Positions 24,998-33,832 of a stretch of DNA of 38,009 nt are shown here, in pieces. A model generated the notes under the pieces. The model was given only the letters and a program-made list of their open reading frames with translations. It was not told the DNA's origin and did no database searches. Source of the DNA: Sinorhizobium psoraleae (GTDB lineage Bacteria; Pseudomonadota; Alphaproteobacteria; Rhizobiales; Rhizobiaceae); assembly GCF_013283645.1 (NCBI RefSeq), contig NZ_JABEKV010000013.1, positions 1 through 38,009 of the forward strand. The letters run 5' to 3'. Position 1 is the stretch's first letter, and every line of letters starts with the position of its first letter. Both the position numbers and the translations under genes were made by a program.

Positions 24998-25553
24998 AGG
25001 TCAATACCTCTCGCGCCACCCCGAGAATTCCCGCAGCGGGGACAGGACCGAAATAGCGTGAGTCGTAGGAGCCCGCGAACGGCGAGTGCAGGAAGACGTA
25101 ATCTGGCGGCACGATCCCGCCCGCAAACCGCGTCATCGGCCGGTCGCGCCCGTCTCGCTGAGCAAGACCGGAGGAGGGGACCGGACGGCCATCCACATTG
25201 ACGTTGGCGCCCACTTCGACGCGCTGTCCTGCAACGGCGACGACCGTCTTGATCAGCGGCGCGACACCGCCGGGGCATAAGCCCGAGCGTAGGTAGCCAC
25301 GAAGGCGCGCCTCACGCATGGCCGCCGCTTGAGGTGGACAAATGAAAACGAGATCGCCAACAGCAGCTGAGCGATCAAGCTTGACAAAACGCCAGAGGCC
25401 CAGCGGTTCGCTCGGCGTGAGATTAATCCGATAGTTGCCGAACCAGGCGACCAAGATCGTTCCCAGCAGCGCCATTGTGACCGTCGCCAAGCCGAGTAGG
25501 AGCCGTCTATTGCGTCGCCTCGCCAGCGCCGCTGCAATTCGAAGGATGGTCAT
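24987..25553 (-). CDS. traF: TraF, conjugation signal peptidase (S26C)
   Basis: The 188-residue membrane-anchored serine peptidase has one N-terminal helix. The catalytic Ser lies in INLTPSEPLGLWRF and the Lys in PLIKTVVAVAG. TraF-type peptidases mature the TrbC pilin, in RP4 by cyclisation. Start and upstream stop form an ATGA overlap with traA, indicating coupled translation. Confidence 0.93.
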   Translation of the reverse strand: MTILRIAAALARRRNRRLLLGLATVTMALLGTILVAWFGNYRINLTPSEPLGLWRFVKLDRSAAVGDLVFICPPQAAAMREARLRGYLRSGLCPGGVAPLIKTVVAVAGQRVEVGANVNVDGRPVPSSGLAQRDGRDRPMTRFAGGIVPPDYVFLHSPFAGSYDSRYFGPVPAAGILGVAREVLTYAP

Positions 25554-28500
25554 TTCAGCGACAGCCCCTGGCTCCTGGTCTGCCGCAGCGTCTCGGCGAG
25601 TTTGAGGGCTTCGGTCGTTCGCTCATGGGCACTGAGTTGCTGCACCGTACGCATCGCGTTCCAAGCCGATCGGACCTCGGCTTTCTGGCCGGGGTTCATT
25701 CCACCTGTGATGGTCCTGAACGTTTCTCCGTTCGTGTCCTTGGCGGCCAGCGGCAGGAAGGTGCGCTCCCCGAAACGCGCTGTGACCGCCTTGGCGAAGC
25801 CTTCCAGTTCGGATTTCACCATCTTGTCGGCGAGAGCGAACTCCAACGCCGCGGGGAGGTCATTTCGGTCGATGGCATCACGCACTCGCTCCAGTGTCTG
25901 CCTGGCGCCCGGAGACAGCGCCGGAATGTCGATCGCGACCTTGCGGCGGACTGCCAGTTCCTCAGCCTGATAGCGTTGTTCCGCCCGGCTGCGCCGGCGC
26001 ATGTAGTCGCTGAGGCTCTGCGCCAGAGTCGGCACGTTGCGTTTCGCCCGCTCGCGGTCTTGCTTGTCGGCGCGGCTTGCGAGAATGCCGGTTTTTCCTT
26101 TAAGCGCACCGAAGGTTTCCGGCTGATCGGCGATCTTGGCGAGCGTCGATTTGGCGATGGCCTCGTCCTTCAGCATCACGTCGACATTGACCGCCTTGAA
26201 AGCGGCTCCCGGCTGGGCATAAACGAGATGGAAGCGGGTCGAGACATCCTCCCATTGCTTCTTCAAACCGGGATCGGCTTCGAGTTTGTCGGCGACTGCC
26301 TGTTCCAACGATTTCGGGAATGTGGAAATACCGGCAACCATCGGCCTGGTCTCCTTAAGGTTTTCCGTGTTGATTGTCTTGGTGCTTTTGGCGAGGCCGA
26401 GCTTCGCGCCGATGGCGACGAGACGATGGGCAAGATCGGCCAGTTTCTGTTTCTGTCGAACGGTCCATTCCAGCCGGTCGCGGGCGATCGTGCGAGCGAC
26501 GTTGACGAGGTGCAGGCCGCGGACCTCAGTGAAGCGCAGCGCCTGCCGGTAGAAGGTTGCCTTCTCGTAATCGAGCGTGGTTTCCTTCGAGTTCTTCCGA
26601 GACAGGATCGGGATCAGGCCGCCGGCCTTGGCAAAGGATCGCGCGCCGTAATAGACGCCAAGATCCTCGCGGTGGCGGGTCATCGCCACATATGTCAGAT
26701 GCCGATCGAGGGAGAGCGAAGCCAGCACCTTGACCCGATCGACGGTGGCACCCTGGCTCTTGTGGATCGTGGTGGCATAACCGTGGTCAAGGTTCTTGTA
26801 GAAGCGTTGTTCGACGGTGACCTGACGCCTTTGCTCGGCTTCGCCGATCTCCGCGATGATGCGGTTCCGCGAGGCTTTAGCGACCTTGCCGAGCATGCCG
26901 TTCTTGACGCCAAGCGCACCGTCGTTTTTCAGGAAAACGATCTGGTCGCCGGGAGCAAATCGGCGATTTCCGTCCTCCGTTTTGAATGAGAAACCATCAT
27001 CAACGATGCCACCTTCGACGAGCTTGGCGCGTGCCATCTCATTGAGCATGCGCACATCGCGCCGAAGATGCGCGAGAATCAATGTCGTTTTCGTCGGATC
27101 GTAATCCCGGTCCCAATCCGCGATCAGATTCTGAACAGCTTCAGCCTTGAGCTCGGAGCCCATCATCCTGCGGTTGGCACGATAGGCATCGACCGCCTTG
27201 CCGACATTGCCACGCGCGAGGTCGAGCGACGCATCGCGCATCCACTGTTCCCGCTGGCGGTAGATGGTGTCGAGTTCGGCATAGCCGATGCGATCGGCAA
27301 TGGCGCGGAAGGCGGCCCCGGCTTCGACCGGCTGAAGCTGGTCCGGATCACCGACCAGGACGAGCTTGGCGCCGGCCTTCGTTGCCGCTTCGACGAACAA
27401 TGCCATCTGCTGCGATGAAACCATGCCGGCCTCGTCGAGAACGAAGATCGTCTCGTCGTCGAGCTGGTTGCGACCCTCATTCCAGCGCAGCTCCCAGGAC
27501 GAAAGCGTGCGAGAAACAATCCCTGCTTCCTTCTCCAAGCCTTCGGCGGCCTTGCCCGCAAGCGCGCCACCGACGACATGATAGCCGGCCGCTTCCCAAG
27601 CCTCACGGGCGGCTTTCATCATCGTGGTCTTGCCGGCGCCGGCGCGACCGATGACGGCGGCGATCCGCTCTGCTCCCGCCACATGCTCGATCGCCGCTTT
27701 CTGCTCATTCGACAGGCGCGAATGGCGCGCAAACGTCGCCTCGAGCAGCGCCGTCCGAACGCCATGTGAGAATCGCCGCGAGAGCCAGATGGCGCGGGAT
27801 CCCATCGCCGCTTCCAGCCGGATCAGCCCGCGCGTCGTGTATTTTGCCGGCGTCCGGATGCCAGTCGCAAACGCGACCTGCTCGCGTTCAAGACGGAGTG
27901 TTTCCGGGCTCTGAAGGATGCGCGCCATCAGGCTCTGGAAGATCACGGGATCGTCGATGTAGCGATGCAGGACCTTCGCCACGTCGCGTTCATCGAACAC
28001 GCTCTTCTCGCGCGTGATTACGTCAAGAACGATCTCCGGTCGGCGCTGAATGCGGCGGGCGTTCTCGGCGCGTTTCTCCTCCTGCAGTTCCAGCCGCTCG
28101 AGCGAAGCCGCCTGTTCGTCCGTCGCCGATTTCCGCTCGATCGCCTTGGTGCCGACCCCGAGGTGAATGGTCGGCGTAAGCTCGATACCTTGCTTCTCGA
28201 AGGAACGCCCATCGACGCGAATGTCGAGACCGGCGAGTGCGAGATGCCGGTTCTGGCAGGCAAACCAGCCATCGCGAAACGCATTGAAGTCGTCGAGGCT
28301 TCCCGCCCAAAGATCGTAGACGATCTTGCCGGCATCGTTGCGGAGTGGATTGCCGTCCGATCCAAGAACCGGGATCTTCTTGGCGCCGAACCCATCCTCG
28401 CTGAGGGGTCGCAGCGTCGTCATCAGGTGGACATGGGGGTTGCCCGGGGCATCGTGATAGACCCAGTCCGCCACCATTCCCTTGGCGGTCACATGCCGTT

Positions 28501-28858
28501 CGACGAAGTCTCGGACCATCGCGATGTTCTGCTCGGCCGTCAGCTCGATCGGCAGCGCGATCGTGACGTCCTTGGCAAGCTGGGCGTCGGAGCGCTTCTC
28601 GAAGTCCTCGACCTTGTTCCAGAAGGCCTCGGATGCGCCGGCGACCGAACGATCGGCAATCATCGACCGCAGCCATTCGGGCGAGTCTGCCGGAATGACG
28701 AACTCCTCATGTAGGAGGCCTTGTTTGGCGCGATAGTCGATCGTCCGGGCTTCCTGTTCGAAATCCATCTTGGCGCAGTGCCGGTAGGCCGCCGACAGCA
28801 CCGCGCTGCGGCCGGATCCGCGGGCGACGACGCTGACGGAGAAATGAGGAACGGCCAC
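25550..28858 (-). CDS. traA: TraA, conjugative relaxase-helicase
   Basis: The 1102-residue protein joins a MobA/MOBQ-type relaxase to a RecD/TraI-like helicase. The relaxase has a candidate catalytic Tyr at 25 (SAAYRHC) and the histidine motif HDAPGNPHVHL (H135, H142, H144). The helicase part has Walker A GRAGAGKTT near residue 402, VLDEAGMV, and GDPDQLQPVEAG. TraA nicks oriT, stays on the 5' end of the transferred strand and unwinds the plasmid. It starts 73 bases from the oriT inverted repeat and heads traAFBH. No frameshift is present. Confidence 0.96.
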   Translation of the reverse strand: MAVPHFSVSVVARGSGRSAVLSAAYRHCAKMDFEQEARTIDYRAKQGLLHEEFVIPADSPEWLRSMIADRSVAGASEAFWNKVEDFEKRSDAQLAKDVTIALPIELTAEQNIAMVRDFVERHVTAKGMVADWVYHDAPGNPHVHLMTTLRPLSEDGFGAKKIPVLGSDGNPLRNDAGKIVYDLWAGSLDDFNAFRDGWFACQNRHLALAGLDIRVDGRSFEKQGIELTPTIHLGVGTKAIERKSATDEQAASLERLELQEEKRAENARRIQRRPEIVLDVITREKSVFDERDVAKVLHRYIDDPVIFQSLMARILQSPETLRLEREQVAFATGIRTPAKYTTRGLIRLEAAMGSRAIWLSRRFSHGVRTALLEATFARHSRLSNEQKAAIEHVAGAERIAAVIGRAGAGKTTMMKAAREAWEAAGYHVVGGALAGKAAEGLEKEAGIVSRTLSSWELRWNEGRNQLDDETIFVLDEAGMVSSQQMALFVEAATKAGAKLVLVGDPDQLQPVEAGAAFRAIADRIGYAELDTIYRQREQWMRDASLDLARGNVGKAVDAYRANRRMMGSELKAEAVQNLIADWDRDYDPTKTTLILAHLRRDVRMLNEMARAKLVEGGIVDDGFSFKTEDGNRRFAPGDQIVFLKNDGALGVKNGMLGKVAKASRNRIIAEIGEAEQRRQVTVEQRFYKNLDHGYATTIHKSQGATVDRVKVLASLSLDRHLTYVAMTRHREDLGVYYGARSFAKAGGLIPILSRKNSKETTLDYEKATFYRQALRFTEVRGLHLVNVARTIARDRLEWTVRQKQKLADLAHRLVAIGAKLGLAKSTKTINTENLKETRPMVAGISTFPKSLEQAVADKLEADPGLKKQWEDVSTRFHLVYAQPGAAFKAVNVDVMLKDEAIAKSTLAKIADQPETFGALKGKTGILASRADKQDRERAKRNVPTLAQSLSDYMRRRSRAEQRYQAEELAVRRKVAIDIPALSPGARQTLERVRDAIDRNDLPAALEFALADKMVKSELEGFAKAVTARFGERTFLPLAAKDTNGETFRTITGGMNPGQKAEVRSAWNAMRTVQQLSAHERTTEALKLAETLRQTRSQGLSLK

Positions 28859-29107
28859 GGCGGTCTGAGCTCCCGATTGCGAACGAAGGGTTCGTCAGGA
28901 GCAGCGGCCCCGGCAGGGGTATCAAAGCAAGGCGTCGCGACAGCGACGTATAATTGCGCCCTTGGAAGCCGCTCCTTCGGAACGGCCGGGATCATTCACC
29001 AAAGCAACGCCCTTGGCGATTGTAGGATTCACAGTAGTGCGTTCCGCCCTCTGTTCCGAAAAACTGGCCTCGTATGACAAGCTTTCTCAGCCACGGAGAC
29101 GGACGGA
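28859..29107. promoter_or_regulatory. Divergent traA/traC control region
   Basis: It holds oriT and should hold the divergent promoters for traAFBH and traCDG. Other structures are the small dyad ACGAA-GGG-TTCGT (28883-28895), a GCCG...CGGC hairpin with TTCG loop (28968-28986), and a partial repeat of the oriT right flank (AAAGCAACGCCCTTGG, 29000-29015). No Ti-type tra box was seen. Confidence 0.5.
28931..28964 (+). other. oriT: oriT with RSF1010-like nick site
   Basis: An inverted repeat CGTCGC-GACA-GCGACG (28933-28948) is followed by TATAATTGCGCCCTTGG. ATTG/CGCCCT matches the RSF1010-family nick core (GTG/CGCCCT), placing nic between 28956 and 28957 on the plus strand. The location between traA and traC is that of Ti-plasmid oriT. 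By analogy the 5' end of the transferred strand begins at 28957, so traCDG and the DNA up to 38009 enter first. Confidence 0.85.
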
Positions 29108-29404
29108 ATGAAGAAACCTGCCTCGAAAATTCGCGACGAAATCGTCAAACTGCAGGAACAGCTCAAGATCGCGGAAACCCGTGAAGCCGAGCGGATTGGC
29201 CGGGTTGCCCTCAAGGCAGGCCTTGGCGAAATCGAGATCGAGGAAGCTGAACTTCAGACAGCCTTCGAGAGTCTGGCGAAACGCTTTCGCGGAGGGCAGG
29301 GGTTTACGAGCGGAGGGAAGAAGGGGGATGGCGACGTCAGCGCCAGCGCATCGCCCGCGGCGGTCACGTCTGGCGCGGCTCAGGGCAGCAGTGGCGAGGC
29401 TTAA
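29108..29404 (+). CDS. traC: TraC, relaxosome accessory protein
   Basis: The 98-residue protein begins MKKPASKIRDEIVKLQEQLK, a coiled-coil-like helix, and contains RIGRVALKAGLGEIEIEEAE, as in Ti-plasmid TraC. It assists TraA at oriT. ACGGAC precedes the start weakly. The C-terminus is Gly/Ser-rich. It begins about 140 bases from nic and is followed by traD four bases later. Confidence 0.9.
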   Translation: MKKPASKIRDEIVKLQEQLKIAETREAERIGRVALKAGLGEIEIEEAELQTAFESLAKRFRGGQGFTSGGKKGDGDVSASASPAAVTSGAAQGSSGEA

Positions 29405-29408
29405 GCGA

Positions 29409-29624
29409 ATGGCGAGGACGACGGCATCCGACGCCCGCAGACAAGACACGCGAGAGAAGATCGAACTCGGCGGCCTGATTGTGAAGGCGGGCTTGCGATA
29501 TGAGAAGCGCGCGCTCCTGCTCGGGGCGTTGGTCGAACTCAGCCACCGGCTGAAGTCCGACGAGGGCGAGAGGGCGCGGTTGATCGCTCTCGGAGCGAAG
29601 GCCTTCGGCGATGACGGCGAATAA
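29409..29624 (+). CDS. traD: TraD, small conjugation protein
   Basis: The 71-residue protein (RRQDTREKIELGGLIVKAGL in the middle) matches the small TraD of Ti-type systems, unrelated to the F coupling protein of the same name. It is probably a relaxosome component. It overlaps traG by 14 bases. Confidence 0.9.
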   Translation: MARTTASDARRQDTREKIELGGLIVKAGLRYEKRALLLGALVELSHRLKSDEGERARLIALGAKAFGDDGE

Positions 29625-31548
29625 GCTTGCTCTCGTCGCTCTCCCTGCCATGCTGATGACCTTGGCCGTCATCGGCATGATCGGGATCGAGCAATGGCTC
29701 GCGAGCTTCGGCGAGACCGATGCTGCAAAACTGACATTGGGCCGGGCGGGTATAGCACTGCCGTATATCACCGCCGCAGCGATCGGCGTGATCTTCCTGT
29801 TCGCGAGCGCCGGCTCCGCGAACATCAAATTCGCCGGCTGGAGCGCCCTGGCCGGAGCCGCGGCAACGATCCTGATCGCGGCGATACGCGAGGCGGCACG
29901 TCTTGCCGCATTCGCCGGGCAGGTGCCGGCGGACAAGTCCATAGCCTCGTACCTCGACCCTGCGATGATGATCGGCGCGGCTGCCGCGCTGATGGGGGGA
30001 TGTTTCTCGCTGCGCGTCGTGCTGATCGGAAATGCCGCCTTCGCACGCGCCGAGCCGAAACGCATCCGGGGAAAACGGGCTCTGCATGGTGAGGCCGACT
30101 GGATGAAGATGCAAGATGCGGCAAAGCTCTTTCCCGATACCGGCGGCGTGGTAATTGGCGAGCGGTACCGCGTCGCTAAGGACGGCACGGCGGCGGGGTC
30201 GTTTCGTGCCGATGCCCCCGAAACCTGGGGCGTCGGCGGCAAGTCGCCGCTGCTCTGCTTCGATGGTTCGTTCGGATCCTCGCACGGCATCGTGTTCGCG
30301 GGCTCCGGCGGCTTCAAGACGACGTCGGTGACAATTCCGACGGCGCTCAAATGGGGCGGTGCGCTTGTCGTCCTCGACCCTTCGAACGAAGTGGCGCCGA
30401 TGGTTCACCAGCATCGGGAGCATGCCGCGCGCTTTATCCGCATTCTCGATCCAAAGCAGCCGGAAACCGGATTCAACGCTCTCGACTGGATCGGCCGCTT
30501 CGGCGGAACCAAGGAGGAGGACATCGCCTCCGTCGCGTCGTGGATCATGAGTGATAGCGGCGGCCCGCGCGGCGTGCGCGACGACTTCTTCCGAGCATCG
30601 GCACTGCAACTGTTGACCGCGCTGATCGCCGACGTCTGCCTCTCCGGCCATACGGACCAAGAGAACCAGACGTTACGGCATGTTCGCGCCAATCTTTCCG
30701 AGCCGGAGCCGAAGCTGCGCGAGCGGCTGCAGTCGATCTACGACCATTCTAACTCGGACTTCGTGAAGGAGAACGTCGCCGCCTTCGTCAACATGACGCC
30801 GGAAACCTTCTCCGGCGTCTATGCCAATGCGGTCAAGGAAACACACTGGCTGTCCTATACCAACTATGCCGCACTCGTCTCTGGCTCGACCTTCTCGACC
30901 GTCGCGCTTGCGGCCGGCGACACCGATGTCTTCATCAACATCGACCTGAAGACATTGGAGACGCATTCCGGTCTTGCCCGTGTCATCATCGGTTCGTTCC
31001 TCAACGCGATCTATAATCGGGACGGCGTGGTGAAGGGGAGGGCGCTCTTCCTTCTCGATGAGGTCGCGCGACTCGGCTACATGCGCATCCTGGAAACCGC
31101 GCGCGATGCCGGCCGCAAGTATGGCATCACGCTGACGATGATCTACCAGTCGATCGGTCAGATGCGCGAAACTTATGGCGGCCGCGATGCGGCGAGCAAA
31201 TGGTTCGAGAGCGCGAGCTGGATCTCTTTCGCCGCGATCAACGATCCGGATACGGCGGACTACATTTCGAAGCGCTGCGGCATGACCACAGTCGAGATCG
31301 ATCAGGTCAGCCGCAGTTTCCAGGCGGGGGGATCGTCGCGAACGCGTTCGAAGCAGTTGGCGGCGCGGCCGCTGATCCAGGCGCATGAGGTTCTTCGCAT
31401 GCGGGCAGACGAGCAGATCGTCTTTACCGCCGGCAACGCGCCGCTTCGCTGCGGACGAGCGATCTGGTTCCGGCGAGACGACATGAAGGCTAGCGTCGGC
31501 ACGAACAGGTTTCACAACAACGGAAAGACGTCCGAAAAGCCTCCGTGA
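29611..31548 (+). CDS. traG: TraG, type IV coupling protein (VirD4 family)
   Basis: The 645-residue protein has N-terminal membrane segments (residues about 5-30, 48-70, 75-95 and 110-135) and a VirD4 ATPase: Walker A-like GSGGFKTTSV near residue 231 and Walker B FLLDEVARLGY further on. It links the TraA-bound strand to the Trb channel. No frameshift is present. It is the last intact gene of the transfer region. Confidence 0.95.
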   Translation: MTANKLALVALPAMLMTLAVIGMIGIEQWLASFGETDAAKLTLGRAGIALPYITAAAIGVIFLFASAGSANIKFAGWSALAGAAATILIAAIREAARLAAFAGQVPADKSIASYLDPAMMIGAAAALMGGCFSLRVVLIGNAAFARAEPKRIRGKRALHGEADWMKMQDAAKLFPDTGGVVIGERYRVAKDGTAAGSFRADAPETWGVGGKSPLLCFDGSFGSSHGIVFAGSGGFKTTSVTIPTALKWGGALVVLDPSNEVAPMVHQHREHAARFIRILDPKQPETGFNALDWIGRFGGTKEEDIASVASWIMSDSGGPRGVRDDFFRASALQLLTALIADVCLSGHTDQENQTLRHVRANLSEPEPKLRERLQSIYDHSNSDFVKENVAAFVNMTPETFSGVYANAVKETHWLSYTNYAALVSGSTFSTVALAAGDTDVFINIDLKTLETHSGLARVIIGSFLNAIYNRDGVVKGRALFLLDEVARLGYMRILETARDAGRKYGITLTMIYQSIGQMRETYGGRDAASKWFESASWISFAAINDPDTADYISKRCGMTTVEIDQVSRSFQAGGSSRTRSKQLAARPLIQAHEVLRMRADEQIVFTAGNAPLRCGRAIWFRRDDMKASVGTNRFHNNGKTSEKPP

Positions 31549-31847
31549 TCCAGCCGGCGCGCAGTGCAACGAGCAAGGCTGATCCAGGAAAATGAAGAGT
31601 ATCGGAGAAATCAGCATGAGCGACGCCCCAACGGGCGGGATTTCGGGAATTCTCGTCGTTCAGGGGGGCGGGAACAGAGCAGCCGCAGGAGCCTCAACAT
31701 AGTGCCCCGAAGGGGAGGCAGGGCCGACTGCTCCCCGCTCCCGCACACCATCTTTCGGGCCCCGATGCGGTCCGAGGCCGAGTTCCTCCGTAAATTTAGA
31801 CGAAACCGAGCCCGACATAGGCTGAGGCGAACACGAGGGGATCGGTA
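31549..31847. other. Spacer between traG and the thermonuclease gene
   Basis: Only a 28-codon frame (31616-31702, MSDAPTGGISGILVV start, preceded by GGAG) is worth noting. It may be a tiny gene or the broken start of one. Confidence 0.3.
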
Positions 31848-32429
31848 GTGGCGAGATCGAATGTGATTCCGTTCAGAAAGTCGCGGAAGGCTGGAGTGCG
31901 GCCGCGATCGACAGCGCCCGCGTGGCAGACTGCCAAGATCCGGACAGAGTGGTCCGCACAAACCACTCGCAGCCATCCTTTTGGCGACGAGCATTGCTGT
32001 AGGAGGGTGGCTTACTTATGGCGGCTCCGGCAACTTCAACAGCCTCCTGGCTTTGGCCCGCACCTCTAAAGCGGACTTGTTGTCGGCCTTGTTTTCGATC
32101 TGCGGTGATGGCCGTCACATCATCTTCGCCGTCGATGGCGATACGTTCTGGTTCGAGGGGGAGAAAATCCGCATTGCCGATATCGACACACCTGAGTTGA
32201 GCCCTCCCCGATGCGAAGCCGAACGGATAAAGGGGGAGGAGGCGAAAGCACGCCTTCTCGCCCTGCTGAACGAGGGGAGGTTCTCGCTTTCGCCCGGCTT
32301 ACGAGATGAGGACAAGTATGGGCGCAAGCTCGTACGGTGACACGAGCGGGGCGCTCGCTGGGCAGTACGCTCGTTCATGAGGGCCTTGCCAGGCGCTGGG
32401 ACGGCGAGAGACACGGATGGTGTGACTGA
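31848..32429 (+). pseudogene. Thermonuclease-like (SNase) protein, frameshifted
   Basis: The core frame contains a membrane or signal segment (LAAILLATSIAVGGWLTY) and an SNase domain: FAVDGDTFWFEGEKIRIADI, DTPELS, and DEDKYGRKL, with the Arg/Asp/Glu pattern of staphylococcal nuclease. At about 32330 a single missing C ends the frame at 32340. The adjacent frame continues exactly as the family does (TVTRAGRSLGSTLVHEGLAR to WCD) and stops at 32429. A second shift near 31920-31970 separates a GTG-started leader (MARSNVIPFRKSRK, from 31848) from the membrane segment. Plasmid SNases of this type are common in Rhizobiales; this copy looks broken. Confidence 0.65.
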
Positions 32430-32458
32430 GAGCTTGCGAGAGGATCGTCACCCGACGG

Positions 32459-32508
32459 GGCGGAGACCCGAGCGGGCTCCCTAAGCAAAGCGAGTGGAGC
32501 CGTCCGCC
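32459..32508. repeat. Nested hairpin between the SNase gene and the WGR gene
   Basis: Outer arms GGCGGA/TCCGCC enclose inner arms GGCTCC/GGAGCC with a 15-base loop. A second small dyad GAATCG/CGATTC lies at 32559-32582. It could be an RNA hairpin ending the SNase transcript; there is no T-run. Confidence 0.4.
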
Positions 32509-32628
32509 GAAGACGTCTCGCCCAAGCCTTCGCGACCCTGGCAAATCATCACCGATGTGAATCGATCCCTGCCCACCGATTCATAAGTGTCGTTGGACGC
32601 GATTGTCGGGATCAGCGATTCTGATCTC

Positions 32629-32886
32629 ATGATCTCGCAACCCTACCGCCTCCATGTCGAACGCTCGGATCCCTCGAGGAACATGGCCCGCTACTATGCC
32701 ATGTCGATCGAACCGAACCTGTTCGGAGACATCTGCCTGCTTCGGAAGTGGGGTCGCATTGGAACCAAAGGACGGATGATGGTCCATCATCTCGGCCGAG
32801 AAGAGGAGGCGGTCCGGCTGTTTCTCGATCTGCTCCGAAAGAAACGAAACCGCGGCTATCGTCCGCGAGCTTCCTTGCCGAAGTAA
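32629..32886 (+). CDS. WGR-domain protein
   Basis: The 85-residue protein is one WGR domain: YRLHVERSDPSRNMARYYAM, then RKWGRIGTKGR and EEEAVRLFLDLLRKK. The ATG at 32629 gives the usual family start (MISQPYRL); a GTG at 32587 would add 14 residues. WGR domains occur in PARP and MolR-type proteins and bind nucleic acid; stand-alone copies are frequent on rhizobial plasmids. Neither start has a strong ribosome binding site. Confidence 0.82.
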   Translation: MISQPYRLHVERSDPSRNMARYYAMSIEPNLFGDICLLRKWGRIGTKGRMMVHHLGREEEAVRLFLDLLRKKRNRGYRPRASLPK

Positions 32887-33018
32887 AAACGGTCGGCCGA
32901 AGCGGGCCATGAAAGCGCCTCATCGGCGCCGATTCCAGTCGGTCGAAGGACACTTCGTCTCGACACAGAACGGGCCACCGTCAGGCCCCAGTCGCCCGGG
33001 TACGAATCTCCCGGTGTG

Positions 33019-33436
33019 CTACCTGATCCGGCTGATCTCCGTGAGCGACTTGCGGCGCGCGACGAACTCGCGGAGAAGGGGAAGAAAGAACGCATTGCTG
33101 AAACGCCCGATCGGAGGCTCCGGCTCGATGTAAAAGGAGCGGCCAATGATATCGGTGTTGAATTCATCGAGGATGATCCAGAGGCGCAGGTCAGCATCGA
33201 GGCCGGCCCGCCGCTTCTCTATGGCCGGAATTTCAGCCGCGAAGGCGAGCCTGCTCGGGCTGCTTGGTGGCCATCGGGAAAAACAGAACCAAGTCGCCGT
33301 CAGGTCGGGCAAGCCTCACACCGACGGCGACTGGCCGATCCTGCCGTCCCTCCGTCTCCCCTTTTCGGGCTTGCTGCGCCCATAAATAGGGATAACGGAT
33401 GACCGTCGCGGTCTGGATGCCATCATAGCTCCTCAT
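33019..33436 (-). pseudogene. Putative toxin partner of the Phd-like gene, frameshifted
   Basis: The frame from the ATG at 33436 reads VIRYPYLWAQQARKGETEGR and further, ending at 33233. An overlapping frame continues AAEIPAIEKRRAGLDADLRL to SRIR (stop at 33019). One extra C near 33255-33262 (CGCCTTCGCG for an expected CGCTTCGCG) separates them; without it the protein has 138 residues. Its ATG overlaps the antitoxin stop as ATGA. The restored protein resembles the small proteins that follow Phd/YefM antitoxins in rhizobia, but I cannot name its family with certainty. As written it is truncated, hence probably inactive. Confidence 0.6.
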
Positions 33437-33699
33437 CGGTTGGTCTCGTCGGTTTCCGCATAGGCGTCCACCGCCGCCTCGAATTTGTTGAGCAGCTCGC
33501 CCGACATGGTTTCGAGTGTGCCGACTGAACGGGCATCGGATTGCCGCATCAGCCGTTCGTAGTCATCGATGTTAAGAAGGACGAGGCGCGGCTTGTTGTG
33601 TTGGGTGATCGTGACCGGATGGCGCAACGCCTCGGCGATGATATCGCCGGACTTCCGGGAAAGATCGCTTGTCGAATAGGAACCACCGGTGCGAGGCAT
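33433..33699 (-). CDS. Phd/YefM-type antitoxin
   Basis: The 88-residue protein has the Phd/YefM pattern: SRKSGDIIAEALRHPVTITQ, then RLVLLNIDDYERLM. These antitoxins bind their toxin through the C-terminus and repress their own promoter. GGAG precedes the ATG at 33699. A perfect palindrome with 13-base arms lies 52-80 bases upstream. Translation is coupled to the downstream partner through ATGA. Confidence 0.85.
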   Translation of the reverse strand: MPRTGGSYSTSDLSRKSGDIIAEALRHPVTITQHNKPRLVLLNIDDYERLMRQSDARSVGTLETMSGELLNKFEAAVDAYAETDETNR

Positions 33700-33750
33700 G
33701 TTGATCTCCAGATGTGTTTGCCGACTGCACCATAACATCGGAACCGGCTC

Positions 33751-33779
33751 CAGCATTTACAGCATTGCTGTAAATGCTG
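33751..33779. promoter_or_regulatory. 29-base perfect palindrome upstream of the antitoxin
   Basis: Arms CAGCATTTACAGC and GCTGTAAATGCTG surround a three-base ATT spacer. Position and symmetry fit the autoregulatory operator of the Phd-like antitoxin. Confidence 0.75.
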
Positions 33780-33790
33780 TGCATTTCAGC

Positions 33791-33825
33791 GGTTGAAGCC
33801 CCGCCCGGGCGGCGGGGCTTTAACC
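33791..33825 (-). terminator. Strong hairpin after the DUF736 gene
   Basis: Perfect 10-base arms AAGCCCCGCC/GGCGGGGCTT with loop CGGGC, extended by GGTT/AACC. It follows the DUF736 stop by eight bases and separates it from the toxin-antitoxin operon. A T-rich tail is short, so termination may be partial. Confidence 0.6.
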
Positions 33826-33832
33826 GAGAATA

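Noticed and set aside
25625..26989. Plus-strand frame of 454 codons antisense to traA
   Set aside because: Long only because of GC-rich codon bias in traA; no start signal, no family, lies wholly over a confirmed gene.
27965..28714. Plus-strand frame of 249 codons antisense to the traA relaxase domain
   Set aside because: Shadow of traA.
29364..30660. Minus-strand frames of 328 and 373 codons over traD/traG
   Set aside because: Both are antisense shadows with no motif.
30673..31617. Minus-strand frame of 314 codons antisense to traG
   Set aside because: Shadow frame; composition and absence of a start site argue against a gene.
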